From contig NZ_BJMV01000010.1 in the NCBI RefSeq assembly GCF_006539345.1, forward strand, positions 62,001 through 126,000: DNA of 64,000 bases. Direction: 5' to 3'. A program made the translations under genes and the position numbers. Position 1 is the stretch's first letter, and each line of letters starts with the position of its first letter. This DNA comes from Acetobacter peroxydans (GTDB lineage Bacteria; Pseudomonadota; Alphaproteobacteria; Acetobacterales; Acetobacteraceae). The notes beneath the pieces were generated by a model that was not told where the DNA came from, did no database searches, and saw nothing but the letters and a program-made list of their open reading frames with translations. Of this stretch, positions 32,399-45,276 are shown in pieces.

Positions 32399-34102
32399 TC
32401 AGGCGTGATTTGCGGCTTTGGGAGGGGCGGACAGGTGCGCGTGCTGGCGCGCTACGGACGGTACGGCCTCATGCGGCGGATTACCCAGCCATCCGCCAGT
32501 AAACCCGGCGCGCAGCAGCCCCTGCCGAATAACGGGGTTATGCTTCATGGTGTTCCACACCAGCCCGCTGCGCCAGTTCTCGATCATCAGCAGGATCGGT
32601 CCCTGATCAATGCCCAGATAGGTATTGTCAGCCCAGAAATCCTTCTGGCCTTCGTCGTGATAGCTGGGGTTGAACGCATCCACAAAGCCGTACTGGCTGT
32701 AGATGCGCACGCCGTATTTGTCTTTCATGGAACGCAGCGCCCGGATGGCGATTTCAGGCGCGAACGCCACGGAGCCGCCTGCGGCTGTCGGGGCCAGCGT
32801 GCCGTCATCCAGCGTGTAGTCACGCCCCACACCTCGGGCGGAATAGGACATGAAGTGGCGCTCCTGCCCGGCATCGTGCCGCACGGTATCCGCCGGGCCG
32901 TCGCTGGCGGTCAGCCCCCAGATGTTGCTGCTGTAATCCTGCCAATGGCCGGGATTCTGCTGGGCGTAGGACCGCTGGGCATACACCGCGCGCCGGCTGT
33001 TCTCGAAGTAATCAATGCCCTTCTGTCGGCTCCAGTCATCGCGGATACCCCGGAAGTCGATCCAGGCATGGGTGTACTGGTGGCCAAAAAGCGGCGCGAA
33101 GTTCAGGAAGGTCTGCCCGTAGGACTTCCCCCAACGCTTTTCATTGGTGGCAAGCCAGGCCTGCCAGGAAACCGGATCGAGCGCCGAATGGCTGGCCCCC
33201 AGCCCCAGCACGTACAGCATCATACCCTCGCTGTAGCCTTCCCAGTAATTGGCCAGAAACCCGTGCTCGGGCGACCAGCCCATGCTCAGCCGGTTATCCG
33301 GGCGCAGCATCCACCGCCAGTCAACACGGTTGAACAGGGTATCGGCCAGATCGCGGATTTCCCGTTCGGACACGGTGTCCTTCGCGTAAAAGCTCCGGGC
33401 GAACAGAACACCCTGCATCAGCAGCGCCGTATCAATACTGGAAAGCTCGGTATCGGTATTGAACCGCAGGCCCGTGCGATGGTCCAGAAAGTGATAGAAG
33501 AAACCGTGATACCCGCCCGCCTGCATGGGCGTGGCGTTCTGCGGCAGCCGCAGCATGGTGCGCAGCACGCGCAGGGTGCGCTCCACCGCCTGCGGGCGCG
33601 TGACATAGCCACGCGTTACCCCGATACCATAGGCTGTCAGCCCGAAGCCGACAGATGCAACACTGGCCTGAGTCTGGTCTGATGGATAGCGGTCCGGCAC
33701 CAGCCCCGTCACCGGGTCGGCGGCATCCCAGAACCAGCGGAAAGTCCGGTATTCCAGGTCCCTGATCAGGGCGACATCCGTCGGGCTGATGCCTCTGTGG
33801 CTCTCATGCGCGTGCGCCATGCCACCGGGGGGCAGCGGCTGGGGTTCCGTCGCCTGCGGGTTGGGGCGGGGCGTCTCCTGCGCGGACGCGGGACGGGCGG
33901 CCGCGGTCGCCGGAGCGGCAACAGCGGAAGCGGGAACGCCACCCGCAGCCGGCGCGTCCTGCGCCGTGGCGGCCCACACAGGCACCGCGCCCCCAACGCC
34001 AAAGGCCGGAGCCCCCAGCCCCGATACCGTCAGAACCATACTCAGGAACGCCTGCACTCCGTTCCTGCCCCGCCCGCGCGGAAAACACCTGTCCAGTTTC
34101 AT
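32399..34102 (-). CDS. Exported glucoamylase-family protein (PF10091/GH144-like)
   Basis: 567 residues. A signal peptide (about residues 14-45) is followed by a Pro/Ala-rich linker to about 95 and then an alpha/alpha-barrel-type domain with DLEYRTFRWFWDAADPVTGLVPDRYP. GGYHGFFYHFLDHRTGLRF, SSIDTALLMQG, GWSPEHGFLANYWEGYSEGMMLYVL and HQYTHAWIDFRGI are hallmarks of the glucoamylase-like family, which includes endo-beta-1,2-glucanases. The enzyme probably acts in the periplasm or outside the cell. Substrate is inferred only. The OpgC-like gene in this window makes a periplasmic glucan worth testing. Confidence 0.82.
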   Translation of the reverse strand: MKLDRCFPRGRGRNGVQAFLSMVLTVSGLGAPAFGVGGAVPVWAATAQDAPAAGGVPASAVAAPATAAARPASAQETPRPNPQATEPQPLPPGGMAHAHESHRGISPTDVALIRDLEYRTFRWFWDAADPVTGLVPDRYPSDQTQASVASVGFGLTAYGIGVTRGYVTRPQAVERTLRVLRTMLRLPQNATPMQAGGYHGFFYHFLDHRTGLRFNTDTELSSIDTALLMQGVLFARSFYAKDTVSEREIRDLADTLFNRVDWRWMLRPDNRLSMGWSPEHGFLANYWEGYSEGMMLYVLGLGASHSALDPVSWQAWLATNEKRWGKSYGQTFLNFAPLFGHQYTHAWIDFRGIRDDWSRQKGIDYFENSRRAVYAQRSYAQQNPGHWQDYSSNIWGLTASDGPADTVRHDAGQERHFMSYSARGVGRDYTLDDGTLAPTAAGGSVAFAPEIAIRALRSMKDKYGVRIYSQYGFVDAFNPSYHDEGQKDFWADNTYLGIDQGPILLMIENWRSGLVWNTMKHNPVIRQGLLRAGFTGGWLGNPPHEAVPSVARQHAHLSAPPKAANHA

Positions 34103-34279
34103 ACTCTGCCCGTATCGCTGTTATCATACAGCAGCGCGCGCAACGCCGCCGCCCGTGCCCCTGAAAGCTGCACGCACTACACTATTACCGCCCGGAATTA
34201 TTTTTTCTTTTTGTTATATCCGCGCACCAAACCCCTCATACATTAATATCTCTTTCAGATACTATATGGGGTGAGAAGG

Positions 34280-35902
<1,623 letters not shown>

Positions 35903-35922
35903 GGAGCCTCAGGGACTGGAGA

Positions 35923-35987
35923 ATAAGGGGGCGAACGCCGGAGCCGCCCTTATCGCGTAACCCCCGCGCGCCGTAAACAGCGCGGGG
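35923..35987. other. Two hairpins between dadA and the ABC-F gene
   Basis: ATAAGGG (35923-35929) pairs with CCCTTAT (35947-35953). CCCCGCGC (35962-35969) pairs with GCGCGGGG (35980-35987). Neither has a T run. The second is placed to end the dadA transcript. Confidence 0.45.
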
Positions 35988-36019
35988 CGTTCCCGTCCCC
36001 TGTCCGCCCCGCTACCGGC

Positions 36020-37276
36020 TCAGGCAGAATAACGCGCGATGGCCAGGTCGTCCGCCGCGATATCCGGCTTGCGGCCCGAAATCACATCCGCCAGCACCCG
36101 CCCCGAACCACAAGCCATGGTCCAGCCCAGCGTGCCATGTCCGGTGTTGAGATACAGGTTATCCAGTCCTGTGCGGCCTATGACTGGCGTGCCATCCGGC
36201 GTCATGGGGCGCAGTCCGGTCCAGAACTCCGCCTGCGATGGCACGCAGCTTCCGGGAAACAGGTCTGACACCGAATGTTCCAGCGTGGCCCGCCGAGGCG
36301 CGCGCAGGCGCAGGTTGAAGCCCGCAAGCTCCGCCGTGCCCCCGACCCGCACCCGGTCGCCCAGACGGGTAATCCCGATCTTGAAAGTTTCATCCATGAT
36401 GGTGGAAACCGGAGCCAGACTTTCATCCGTAATGGGGGCCGTAAGCGAGTAACCTTTGACCGGATAAACCGGCAGCCTGATGCCCAGCGGCCGCAGCAGC
36501 GCCGGAGAGTAGCTGCCCAGCGCCAGCACGTAGGCATCCGCCGTCAGCACACCCTGCGCGGTTTCCACCCCGCTGATCCGCCCGCCCTCGGAGCGCAGCC
36601 GCCTGATGTCCGTATTGTAACGGAATGTCACGCCCTTCGCCTGCGCCATTTCGGCCAGACGCTGGCTGAACTTGAAGGCGTCGCCCGTCTCGTCGCCTGG
36701 CAGGCGCAGGCCGCCCACAATCTTGTGGCTGGACTGGGCCAGACCGGGCTCGGCCCGCACACAGCCCTGCGTATCCAGCACCTCGTACGGCACGTTGTAC
36801 TGATTGAGCACGGCCAGATCACCCGCAATGGCATCAAGCTGCTTGCGGGTGCGGAACACCTGCAACGTGCCCTGCTGGCGGTCGTCATAGGTAATGCCTG
36901 TCTGCGCACGCAGGTCGAGCATGACATCGCGGCTGTATTCCGCCAGACGGACCATGCGCCCCTTGTTGCGGTCGTACGCAGCAGCGGTGCAGTTCTCCAG
37001 TGTCGCGGCCAGCCAGCGCCACAGATACGGGTCGGGCAGCGGCCAGAACACGAAGGGGCGATACTTCATCAGCAGCCAGCGCACGCATTTGAGCGGCACG
37101 CCCGGCCCGGCCCACGGCGCGGAATAACCGGGCGAGACCTGCCCTGCATTGGCAAAGCTGGTTTCCAGCCCTGCGCCCGGCTGGCGGTCCACCACCGTAA
37201 CCTCGTGCCCGGCCTGCGCCAGATACCACGCGGAGGTCACCCCCACCACGCCACTTCCCAGAACAAGAACTTTCAT
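36020..37276 (-). CDS. dadA: D-amino-acid dehydrogenase, FAD subunit
   Basis: 418 residues, full length for DadA. The FAD-binding motif [21 protein letters not shown] is at the N-terminus. [22 protein letters not shown] is the DadA signature, and [15 protein letters not shown] closes the FAD site. It oxidises D-alanine and other D-amino acids to oxo acids and feeds electrons to the respiratory chain at the membrane. Its ATG overlaps the alanine racemase stop (ATGA), so the pair is translationally coupled for L-alanine catabolism. Confidence 0.95.
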   Translation of the reverse strand: MKVLVLGSGVVGVTSAWYLAQAGHEVTVVDRQPGAGLETSFANAGQVSPGYSAPWAGPGVPLKCVRWLLMKYRPFVFWPLPDPYLWRWLAATLENCTAAAYDRNKGRMVRLAEYSRDVMLDLRAQTGITYDDRQQGTLQVFRTRKQLDAIAGDLAVLNQYNVPYEVLDTQGCVRAEPGLAQSSHKIVGGLRLPGDETGDAFKFSQRLAEMAQAKGVTFRYNTDIRRLRSEGGRISGVETAQGVLTADAYVLALGSYSPALLRPLGIRLPVYPVKGYSLTAPITDESLAPVSTIMDETFKIGITRLGDRVRVGGTAELAGFNLRLRAPRRATLEHSVSDLFPGSCVPSQAEFWTGLRPMTPDGTPVIGRTGLDNLYLNTGHGTLGWTMACGSGRVLADVISGRKPDIAADDLAIARYSA

Positions 37277-38451
37277 ACGCGCGCTCCTTCTCCTGCGTGC
37301 GAGCGCTCCATGGCTGTCTCACCGCCCGTATAGACACGGTGGTAACGACGCCCGAGCGATGTCAGAATTTCATAACCGATGGTTCCCCGCGCCTCGGCCA
37401 GCGCGTCCACGCCGTAGTTCCGGTTCAGCAGCTCCACCATGCCATCGGCCTCAAGCTGGCCTTCAGGCACGTCCGTGATGTCTACGGTCATGGAATCCAT
37501 GGAAATCCGGCCCAGAACAGGCAGGCACTGGCCCCTGAACCACGCACACTGCCGCGTAGCACCTTCACGCGCCTGCCCATCCGCATAGCCGGCGGCAATG
37601 GTCGCCACACGACGGGGCGTGTCGGCCTGCCATGTCAGGCCGTAGCCCACGCGGTCTCCCGGACTGAGCGTGCGGGTCTGCATGACATGGGCGCGCAGAC
37701 TTACCACCGCCCGGAGCGGGTTGGGGCCTTCGCGGTTGGGGGCGACGCCATACAGGGCCGCCCCCGGCCGCACGAGATCGAAATGATAGGCAGGCCCCAG
37801 AAAAATGCCCGAGGACGCTGCAAGGCTCAGCGGGGCGGGGGGCAGCATGGCCGCCATCCGCCGCAGGCACGCCGCCTGCATGGCGTTGGCCGGGTCTGCC
37901 GGGGTGTCCGCACAGGCCAGATGGCTCATGATCAGTTCCACGCGCAGCCCTTCCAGCAGGGCTGGTGTGCTGGCCAGTTCGGCCACATCCGCCTCGGACA
38001 GACCAAAACGCGACATGCCGGTATCAAGCTGGAGCACCACGCCCACGGCCCGCCCGGCCGCGCGCGCCGCCTGTCGCACCCAGCCGATCTGCTCAAGACT
38101 GTTCAGCACCGGCCGCAGCCCCGCCGCCAGACAGGCCTGCACGCCATCAGGGCGGGGGCCATGCAGCACCGTGATCCCGGCCCCGGCGCTGACATGCGCG
38201 CGCAGTTCCAGCCCTTCGTCCACATGAGCCACGAAGAACTGACGCGCCCCGGCCCGCTCCAGAACAGGCGCAACCTGCGCCACCCCCAGCCCGTAGGCAT
38301 CCGCCTTGACCACGGCGGCACACACCGCGCCACCGGCCTGCTCGGCCAACAGCCGGTAATTGGCCGCCAGCGCCGCCAGATCAATGCTCAGCACAGCACC
38401 CGCGCGCGATGCGGGCCAGCCTGCACAGGAAGGGGGAAAGGCGGTTGTCAC
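37273..38451 (-). CDS. dadX: Catabolic alanine racemase
   Basis: About 392 residues from GTG 38451; the longer open frame from 38538 would cover the promoter. Fold-III PLP enzyme with the PLP lysine in [10 protein letters not shown], the second catalytic Tyr in VGYGLTW, and [10 protein letters not shown]. It interconverts L- and D-alanine. Coupling to dadA and a divergent Lrp-type regulator marks it as the catabolic DadX rather than the cell-wall Alr, though it could serve both if no other alr exists. Confidence 0.9.
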   Translation of the reverse strand: MTTAFPPSCAGWPASRAGAVLSIDLAALAANYRLLAEQAGGAVCAAVVKADAYGLGVAQVAPVLERAGARQFFVAHVDEGLELRAHVSAGAGITVLHGPRPDGVQACLAAGLRPVLNSLEQIGWVRQAARAAGRAVGVVLQLDTGMSRFGLSEADVAELASTPALLEGLRVELIMSHLACADTPADPANAMQAACLRRMAAMLPPAPLSLAASSGIFLGPAYHFDLVRPGAALYGVAPNREGPNPLRAVVSLRAHVMQTRTLSPGDRVGYGLTWQADTPRRVATIAAGYADGQAREGATRQCAWFRGQCLPVLGRISMDSMTVDITDVPEGQLEADGMVELLNRNYGVDALAEARGTIGYEILTSLGRRYHRVYTGGETAMERSHAGEGARV

Positions 38452-38501
38452 GCGTTCTGTCCGTCTTTTATTGCCATATCGGAAAGTGTACTCCACTGCG
38501 C

Positions 38502-38538
38502 ATGGCATATCCCGCCAATTTGTTGCATGATATGCCAT
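38502..38538. promoter_or_regulatory. Inverted repeat operator between dadX and the Lrp gene
   Basis: ATGGCATATC (38502-38511) and GATATGCCAT (38529-38538) form a perfect 10-bp inverted repeat with a 17-bp centre. A third half-site, TGCCATATC, lies at 38472-38480, giving spacing of about three helical turns. This fits Lrp/AsnC binding in the divergent promoter. Confidence 0.6.
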
Positions 38539-38590
38539 ATTTGCTTTATTTTAGAATTATCATGCACGAATTTGGCAGAAAAGACAGATC

Positions 38591-39052
38591 ATGCCAGACC
38601 CTATCACCGATGCGATTCTGCGCCATCTCCGCCACGATGGCCGCCTGAGCAACGCCGAGCTGGCCGAGCGTATCGGGCTTTCGCCCTCGTCCTGTCTGCG
38701 CCGTGTCCGCAGGCTGGAGGAAGAAGGCATTATCCGGGGCTATCAGGCCATTATCGCGCGCCGCACCGCGCCGCCTCTAGCCACCGTGATTGTCCAGATC
38801 ACCCTGGAGCGCCAGACAGAGGAATGCCTGCGCCGTTTTGAAAGCCGTATCCGTGAATGCCCGGACGTGCGCGAGTGTTACCTGATGACAGGCGATGCCG
38901 ATTACCTGCTGCGGGTGGAGGCGCGCGACATGCAGGATTACGAGCGTATTCACAAGGAAGAACTCTCACGGATGCCGGGCGTCGTGCGCATACAGAGCAA
39001 CTTCGCTATCAGGCCGGTGGTGCAGCAGGACAGACGCCTGCCCGAGCCGTGA
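38591..39052 (+). CDS. Lrp/AsnC-family transcriptional regulator
   Basis: The 153-residue protein has an AsnC-type HTH at about residues 4-55 (AILRHLRHDGRLSNAELAERIGLSPSSCLRRVRRLE) and a RAM effector domain (about 70-140) with ECPDVRECYLMTGDADYLLRVEARDMQDYE. It is divergent from dadX-dadA, the usual arrangement of DadR-type activators that sense L-alanine. The intervening inverted repeat supports this. Confidence 0.93.
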   Translation: MPDPITDAILRHLRHDGRLSNAELAERIGLSPSSCLRRVRRLEEEGIIRGYQAIIARRTAPPLATVIVQITLERQTEECLRRFESRIRECPDVRECYLMTGDADYLLRVEARDMQDYERIHKEELSRMPGVVRIQSNFAIRPVVQQDRRLPEP

Positions 39053-39308
39053 CACATCGCCGCTGGAGCAACTCGCTGATCAAATCGCCGAGTGTCCGTT
39101 CCAGACAACGAATATGTCTTATTATGGATGGTCGCCCGGCTCCAAAACCTGATACGCGTCTTGAACAGGATATTTCGAAGTAGAAACATTTTGCGTGCCT
39201 GCACGGCCCCGCACCTTATGGTTCTGCGCTGGCCCGCGTATTCAGGCAGGCCGTTACCGCGCAGGTTCGCCGCACTCGGGCACGCATCCATCTGGATGAG
39301 GTAAAACC

Positions 39309-41144
39309 TTGCGGCCACTCGGCATCAAAGCCTCGCTGGGGCTGGTTCAGCTCCTTGTCGCCAGTGCGTGTATCGTGGCGGGCCTGTATTCGGTTCACGG
39401 GCTGACAACCGTCAACAACCGCATGGAAGAAATCAACAGCAAATCCCTGGCCAGCATCAAGGCTATCGGCCCGATTGATGAGCTTTTACGCACCTTCTAC
39501 ACGGCGGAAACCGAGCAGCTTGCCGCCACCACCGCCGACACGCTGCAAACGCAGTCCGCCCTTTCGGATGCTGTCGCGCAGGAAGTAACCGACACGATAG
39601 ACGCCTATGCGCCGCTCGTACATTCCGAACGGGAAAAAGCCCTGTACAGCGCGCTCAAGGACCGATGGACGGCCTACAAGACGGACCATGCCGAAACCTT
39701 CAGGAACTGGTCCGCCACGACCGAGCGCACTAACGCTATTGCCGCAGGCTCGCGCCTGCGCGATCTGGAGGAAAGCGTTTCCACCGCACTGGCCGCCCTG
39801 TCCACCTTCAATACGGAACAGGCCGTCACCTACGCGCAGGATTCCAGAGCCACCTACCAGACCACGCTCTGGCGCGTCTATTATGCCTATGCGGCGCTCT
39901 TCGCCGTCATGGTGCTGTCCGGTGTGGTGGTCATCTACAACATTTTGCGGCCGCTGCAGGCCATCAATATCCTGATCACCCGGCTGGCTGGCGGGGATAC
40001 CCAGACCTCCTCGCGCTTTGCCAACCGCCGGGACGAAATCGGGGCCATTGCAGCCTCACTCGACGTATTCCGTGCGGGGATCATCGAAAAACACCGTCTG
40101 GAACAGGAAGCAGAAACCCAGCGCGAGCGGGCCGAAGCCGACAGACTGGCCATCCAGACAAAGGCGGAAGCCGATGCAACCCAGCGCCTGCACGCGGCCA
40201 CCGGCGGTCTGGCCACCGGGCTGCGCCGCATGGCCGGGGGTGATCTGTCCTTTCAGATCGACAGCCGTTTTTCAGCCGAATTCGAACCCCTGCGCCACGA
40301 CTTCAACCAGTCGCTCGAACAGCTTGCGGCCACGTTCTCCCAGATGTCTGACGGCGTGCACACCATCCACAACGGCACGCAGGAACTCGCCACCGGGGCA
40401 GACCACCTCGCCCACCGCACGGAAACCCAGGCCGCCTCGCTGGAACAAACAGCCGCCGCCCTTACCCAGATTACCGACAGCGTCGCTCAGGCCGCGCAAC
40501 GCTCGGAAGAGGCACGGCAGATCGGCACGCAGGCCCGCGACGCCGCGGCAACATCGGCCAGAATTGCCCATGATACCGAAACCTCCATGCAGCACATGGA
40601 AAGCGGTTCAGCCGAAATCGTCTCTATTGTCGATGTTATCGACAGCATCGCCTTTCAGACCAACGTGCTGGCTCTCAACGCCAGCGTGGAGGCCGCCCGC
40701 GCCGGAGAGGTCGGGCGGGGCTTTGCCGTTGTCGCCAGCGAGGTGCGCGCCCTTGCCCAGCGCAGTAGCGAGGCCGCCCGCGATATTCGCAGGCTGATCC
40801 AGAAAACTGTCTCTGATGTCAAGGAAGGTTCGAACCGCGTGCGCGAAAGCAGCCAGACCCTGCGCACCATTACGGAGTTTATCAGCCAGATTGCCAGCCA
40901 TCTGGACGCCATTGCCCAGTCCGCCGCCGAGCAGTCCTCCAGCCTTGCGGCCATCAACACGACGGTTACGCAGCTTGACCGGACAACCCAGCAGAACGCC
41001 GCCATGGGTGAGGAATTCAACGCGACATCGCGCAGCCTAGCCATGGAAAGCCAGAAACTGAATGAACTGGTGCGTCAGTTTCTCCTGCCCGAGCAGACCT
41101 ATGCCCAGCAGGCACCAGCCCTGTCCTATCAGCAGCATGGGTAG
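39309..41144 (+). CDS. Methyl-accepting chemotaxis protein
   Basis: 611 residues. The start is TTG 39309, with GAGG 7 nt upstream. Transmembrane helix 1 (about 10-30) is followed by a periplasmic four-helix-bundle sensor (about 35-190), helix 2 (about 192-213), HAMP regions (about 214-345) and a cytoplasmic signalling hairpin. The hairpin tip is [20 protein letters not shown] followed by [19 protein letters not shown]. No CheR-docking pentapeptide is seen at the C-terminus. It signals to CheA/CheW, which are not encoded here. The 256-nt region upstream (39053-39308) has no convincing gene. Confidence 0.93.
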   Translation: MRPLGIKASLGLVQLLVASACIVAGLYSVHGLTTVNNRMEEINSKSLASIKAIGPIDELLRTFYTAETEQLAATTADTLQTQSALSDAVAQEVTDTIDAYAPLVHSEREKALYSALKDRWTAYKTDHAETFRNWSATTERTNAIAAGSRLRDLEESVSTALAALSTFNTEQAVTYAQDSRATYQTTLWRVYYAYAALFAVMVLSGVVVIYNILRPLQAINILITRLAGGDTQTSSRFANRRDEIGAIAASLDVFRAGIIEKHRLEQEAETQRERAEADRLAIQTKAEADATQRLHAATGGLATGLRRMAGGDLSFQIDSRFSAEFEPLRHDFNQSLEQLAATFSQMSDGVHTIHNGTQELATGADHLAHRTETQAASLEQTAAALTQITDSVAQAAQRSEEARQIGTQARDAAATSARIAHDTETSMQHMESGSAEIVSIVDVIDSIAFQTNVLALNASVEAARAGEVGRGFAVVASEVRALAQRSSEAARDIRRLIQKTVSDVKEGSNRVRESSQTLRTITEFISQIASHLDAIAQSAAEQSSSLAAINTTVTQLDRTTQQNAAMGEEFNATSRSLAMESQKLNELVRQFLLPEQTYAQQAPALSYQQHG

Positions 41145-41161
41145 AGCCCGGCGCGCGATAT

Positions 41162-41199
41162 AAAAAAATGCCGGAGCCCGCAAAGGACTCCGGCATTTT
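41162..41199. terminator. Bidirectional terminator between chemoreceptor and cyclophilin genes
   Basis: ATGCCGGAG and CTCCGGCAT form a 9-bp stem with an 11-nt loop, flanked by seven A on the left and TTTT on the right. It serves both convergent genes. Confidence 0.88.
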
Positions 41200-41234
41200 C
41201 CAGCACAATCCGCCTGTGCGAAAAGGCTGAAACC

Positions 41235-41723
41235 TCAGCCTTCGGCCCCGGCGGGACGCATACGCGCAATACGGTCAGGGTCGTTCACCATGCCCGAACC
41301 GCCTGCGCCGCGCTTGATCTTGTCCACGTTTTCCATGCCTTCGATCACTTCGCCCACGATGGTGTACTGGCCATCGAGGTGCGGAGAGGGCTCGAACATG
41401 ATGAAGAACTGGCTGTTGGCGCTGTTCGGATCAGCCGTGCGGGCCATACCAATGGTGCCGCGCTCGAACTTTGCCTTGGAGGTGAATTCCGCCGGCAGGT
41501 CGGGCAGGTCGCTGCCGTGCATACCGGTGCCCGTCGGGTCGCCACCCTGCGCCATGAAACCGGAAATAACCCGATGGAACGGCACGTTATCATAAAAACC
41601 CTGCTCGGCCAGCGTGCGGATGCGTTCCGCTGCCTTGGGGGCCAGATCCGGCCGCAGACGAATGACAACGCGCCCGGCGGGCACATCCATATAGATCAGG
41701 TCTTCAGTGGTATTTTCAGACAT
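41235..41723 (-). CDS. ppiB: Cyclophilin-type peptidylprolyl isomerase
   Basis: 162 residues. ATG 41723 was chosen for AGGAG 7 nt upstream. Catalytic segments are NVPFHRVISGFMAQGGDPTGTG (active Arg), ANSQFFIMF and HLDGQYTIVGEV. There is no signal peptide, so it is the cytosolic form. It lies 43 nt downstream of coaD on the same strand, probably the last gene of the gyrA-coaD-ppiB transcript. Confidence 0.92.
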   Translation of the reverse strand: MSENTTEDLIYMDVPAGRVVIRLRPDLAPKAAERIRTLAEQGFYDNVPFHRVISGFMAQGGDPTGTGMHGSDLPDLPAEFTSKAKFERGTIGMARTADPNSANSQFFIMFEPSPHLDGQYTIVGEVIEGMENVDKIKRGAGGSGMVNDPDRIARMRPAGAEG

Positions 41724-41765
41724 CAGGTTTCTCCTGTTGCGGATAACAGCAACACCCGTCACACG

Positions 41766-42302
41766 TTATCGGTTTTCATCCGCACGCATGGCCAGCCGCG
41801 CCATAAGACGCACCTGCGTGGCCGGTGTTACAAATTCGGAAATATCGCCCCCGTAACTGGCGATTTCCTTGACCAGGCGGGATGATATGAACTGGGTTCT
41901 TTCCGATGCCATCAGAAAAACCGTTTCAATCCCGCCATCCAGCCGACGGTTAACGCCGGTCATCTGAACTTCGTAGTCAAAATCAGACAAGACCCGCAGG
42001 CCCCGGAAAATCAGCGTCGCGCCATTGGCCCGCACGGCTTCCACCAGCAGGGAATCAAACGCCACCACCACAATTTCAGCACTGCTCCGCTGGCGTATGG
42101 AAGGCAGAGCCTCTTCCACGCAGAGTATCCGCTCCTCCACGGGCATGAGCGGATTTTTACCGGCGTTGCGGCCCACCCCGATTACCAGACGGTCAACCAG
42201 ACGGGCCGCACGTTCGATCACGTCCAGATGTCCGGTTGTAACCGGGTCAAACGTACCGGCGTAAAAACCGACCCGGCGCGCCACGACAGGCCTGGCACTC
42301 AT
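41766..42302 (-). CDS. coaD: Phosphopantetheine adenylyltransferase
   Basis: 178 residues. The nucleotidyltransferase motif [17 protein letters not shown] is at the N-terminus, with [13 protein letters not shown] (substrate site) and [15 protein letters not shown] at the C-terminus. It catalyses the penultimate step of coenzyme A synthesis. Its ATG overlaps the gyrA stop by 4 nt (ATGA), so it is coupled to gyrA. Confidence 0.95.
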   Translation of the reverse strand: MSARPVVARRVGFYAGTFDPVTTGHLDVIERAARLVDRLVIGVGRNAGKNPLMPVEERILCVEEALPSIRQRSSAEIVVVAFDSLLVEAVRANGATLIFRGLRVLSDFDYEVQMTGVNRRLDGGIETVFLMASERTQFISSRLVKEIASYGGDISEFVTPATQVRLMARLAMRADENR

Positions 42303-45100
42303 GCCCCGGAATCCGCTCCGCTCTCCTGAGCGCTGTCGTCGCCCCCTTCGTCATCCCCATCATCCATGACAGGGAAGACACTGGTCACGCGCTCGCTGTC
42401 GTTCAGACGCAGCACGGTCACACCGCTGGCCTGACGCGACATGACCCGCACCTGATCCACCGGCACGCGGATAAGGCGTCCGCCATCCGTTACCAGCATA
42501 ACGTCGGTACCCGCCAGCACCGGCAGGGTAGCCGCGACCTCCGTCCCCTTCTTGGAGGCCGAGAAGGTCATGTTGGTAATGCCCTGACCACCGCGCCCGC
42601 TGACACGATAATCATAGGCAGAAGAACGGCGACCAAACCCACCATCGCTCACGACCAGCAGAATTTCTTCCGCTGCCTCAAGCTGGGCAAAACGCTCGGG
42701 GGACAGAACGGCGGCCTCGGACACGGCTTCGTCCTCGCCTTCTTCCGCCGTAATGGGCAGATCGGCGTCGTCACCGGCCTCTTCTGCGGCTTCGGCTGCA
42801 TTTTCTGCGCGGCGGCGGGCATTGGCCATCCGCAGATAAGCACTACGCTCCTCTACCGTCGCCTCGACATGGTTAAGCACCGCCAGGCTGATCACGCGGT
42901 CACCCGAAGCAAGGCGGATACCCCGCACGCCCGAAGAACCACGTCCGGCAAAGACGCGCAGGGTGTCATCGGTAATCTGGAAGCGAATGCAGCGCGCGCC
43001 CTTGGTGGCGAGGAACACATCCTGCCCTTCACGGCAGGTCGCAACCCCAATCAGGCTATCGCCTTCATCGAGCTTCATGGCGATCATGCCGGACGAGCGG
43101 ATATTGCGGAAATCGCTCAGCCTGTTACGGCGCACATGCCCGCTGGCCGTGGCAAAGACCAGATGCAGGCTTTCCCACAGGCCTTCGTCCTGCGGCAGCG
43201 GCAGCACGGCGGTAATGTTATCGCCACCCAGATCGGGCAGCAGGTTGACCAGCGCACGCCCCTTGGCCGCCGGCCCTGCCTCGGGCAGACGCCAGACTTT
43301 TTCGCGGTAAACCTTACCACCGGACGAGAAGAACATGACCCATTGATGCGTGTGGGCATTGAAGGAACGCACCACGATATCATCACCCCGCGTGCCGGCC
43401 CCCGTGCGGCCACGGCCACCACGGTTCTGGGCGCGGTATACGTCCAGCGGCGTGCGCTTGATAAAACCGTCACGCGTGATGGTCACGACCATCTGCCCCG
43501 GTTCGATCAGGCTTTCATCGTCCTGATCACCGTCATATTCGGCAATATCAGTCATGCGCGGCGTGGCCAGTTCGGCACGGGCGCGCTGCAGTTCCTCGCA
43601 CAGCACTTCCATGCGACGGGGGCGGCTGCCGATAATCAGCAGCAGTTCGTTGATACGAGCCGCCACATCCGACAGTTCCTGCTGGATCTTGTCACGTTCA
43701 AGCCCGGTCAGGCGTTGCAGGCGCAGTTCCAGAATACCACGGGCCTGTGCCTCGGTCAGACGTACCCGGCCATCCACCACCACATTGCCGTCATCATGAA
43801 TGAGGGCCAGCAACGGTTCGATCTCGCCTGCGTCCCACGTGGCCGACATCAGCGCCTCACGCGCTCTGGCGGCATCGGGAGCGGCGCGGATCAGGGCGAT
43901 CACCGCGTCAATATTGGCCACCGCAATGACCAAACCGACCAGAATGTGCCCGCGATCACGCGCCTTGCCCAGTTCAAAGCGCGAACGACGCAGGATGACT
44001 TCTTCACGGAAGGCGATAAACGCTTCCAGCACGTCCTTCAGGCCCATCAGGCGCGGCTGGCCGCCATCGAGGGCCAGCATGTTCACGCCGAACGATGTCT
44101 GAAGCTGGGTAAAGCGATAAAGCTGGTTAAGCACCACCTCGGGCGTTGCGTCGCGCTTGATCTCGATCACCACGCGCATACCCGAACGGTCGGACTCGTC
44201 GCGGATATCAGCAATGCCTTCGATCTGCTTGCCGCGCACCAGCTCGGCAATACGTTCCTGCAAGGTGGCCTTGTTCACCTGATAGGGAATTTCGCTCACC
44301 ACAATGGCCTTGCGGTCCTTGCGGATTTCCTCGATCTCGGCCTTCGCGCGGATGATGATGGAGCCACGCCCCGTCGTGTAGGCGCTGCGGATACCCGAAC
44401 GCCCCAGAATGGTGCCGCCGGTGGGGAAATCCGGCCCCGGCACATGCTCCATCAGCTCTTCAAGCGAAAGAGCCGGATTGGCAATCAGCGCCAGTGTCGC
44501 GTCTATCACCTCGCCCGGATTGTGCGTGGGGATATTGGTGGCCATACCCACCGCGATCCCGGTGGCACCATTGATGAGCAGATTGGGGAAGGCAGCGGGC
44601 AGAACCGTTGGCTCATGCTCGCTTTCATCATAGTTGGGCTGGAAATCAACCGTATCCCGGTCGATGTCATCCAGCAGGAAGGTGGAAGCCTTGGCCAGCC
44701 GGGCTTCGGTATAACGCATGGCCGCCGGGCTATCGCCATCGACCGAGCCAAAATTCCCCTGCCCGTCTATCAGCCGCACACGCATGGACCAGGACTGCGC
44801 CATCCGCACCATGGCCTCGTAAATCGAGGAGTCGCCATGCGGATGGTATTTACCCATCACGTCACCCACGGCGCGAGCGGATTTGCGATAGGGCTTGTCG
44901 TGCGTGAACCCGCTTTCGTGCATGGCGTAAAGAATACGCCTGTGCACGGGTTTCAGACCGTCGCGCACATCGGGCAACGCGCGGCTGACAATGACCGACA
45001 TCGCATAGGCGAGGTAGGAGGAGCGCATTTCCTCCTCAATGGTCACAGGCAGCAGGTCTGAAGGTTCCGGTGATCCGGTTTGGTCAGAAATCTCGGTCAA
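42299..45100 (-). CDS. gyrA: DNA gyrase subunit A
   Basis: 933 residues. The breakage-reunion domain (about residues 30-500) has the active Tyr in [10 protein letters not shown]. The quinolone-determining region reads [18 protein letters not shown], with Ser at the position of E. coli S83 and Glu at that of D87. The C-terminal wheel carries a GyrA-box-like [13 protein letters not shown] strongly acidic insertion at about residues 755-815 (runs of Ala, Glu and Asp such as [18 protein letters not shown]) precedes a second GRGGQG motif. Upstream lies a 176-nt gap to the rbfA terminator. Confidence 0.97.
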   Translation of the reverse strand: MTEISDQTGSPEPSDLLPVTIEEEMRSSYLAYAMSVIVSRALPDVRDGLKPVHRRILYAMHESGFTHDKPYRKSARAVGDVMGKYHPHGDSSIYEAMVRMAQSWSMRVRLIDGQGNFGSVDGDSPAAMRYTEARLAKASTFLLDDIDRDTVDFQPNYDESEHEPTVLPAAFPNLLINGATGIAVGMATNIPTHNPGEVIDATLALIANPALSLEELMEHVPGPDFPTGGTILGRSGIRSAYTTGRGSIIIRAKAEIEEIRKDRKAIVVSEIPYQVNKATLQERIAELVRGKQIEGIADIRDESDRSGMRVVIEIKRDATPEVVLNQLYRFTQLQTSFGVNMLALDGGQPRLMGLKDVLEAFIAFREEVILRRSRFELGKARDRGHILVGLVIAVANIDAVIALIRAAPDAARAREALMSATWDAGEIEPLLALIHDDGNVVVDGRVRLTEAQARGILELRLQRLTGLERDKIQQELSDVAARINELLLIIGSRPRRMEVLCEELQRARAELATPRMTDIAEYDGDQDDESLIEPGQMVVTITRDGFIKRTPLDVYRAQNRGGRGRTGAGTRGDDIVVRSFNAHTHQWVMFFSSGGKVYREKVWRLPEAGPAAKGRALVNLLPDLGGDNITAVLPLPQDEGLWESLHLVFATASGHVRRNRLSDFRNIRSSGMIAMKLDEGDSLIGVATCREGQDVFLATKGARCIRFQITDDTLRVFAGRGSSGVRGIRLASGDRVISLAVLNHVEATVEERSAYLRMANARRRAENAAEAAEEAGDDADLPITAEEGEDEAVSEAAVLSPERFAQLEAAEEILLVVSDGGFGRRSSAYDYRVSGRGGQGITNMTFSASKKGTEVAATLPVLAGTDVMLVTDGGRLIRVPVDQVRVMSRQASGVTVLRLNDSERVTSVFPVMDDGDDEGGDDSAQESGADSGA

Positions 45101-45276
45101 GGTTCATCCGTTCCGTCAAACGGCGCGAGCATCACGCCAGATCTGTTCGCAGGCCGGTTGCCACGGCATGCACGACTTTGTTCTAGCACACAAAGACACA
45201 GGCACCTAGCCTCTGCCGAACCGCGCACTCCCAACGGGCATAAACGGCGGCGGCCACACAGGCTGTATTTTTACGG

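Noticed and set aside
42869-45061. 730-residue plus-strand reading frame opposite gyrA, and similar long frames opposite infB, nusA and acnA
   Set aside because: They are antisense to highly conserved genes in GC-rich DNA, which keeps shadow frames open; their His/Arg/Gln-rich sequence matches no family.
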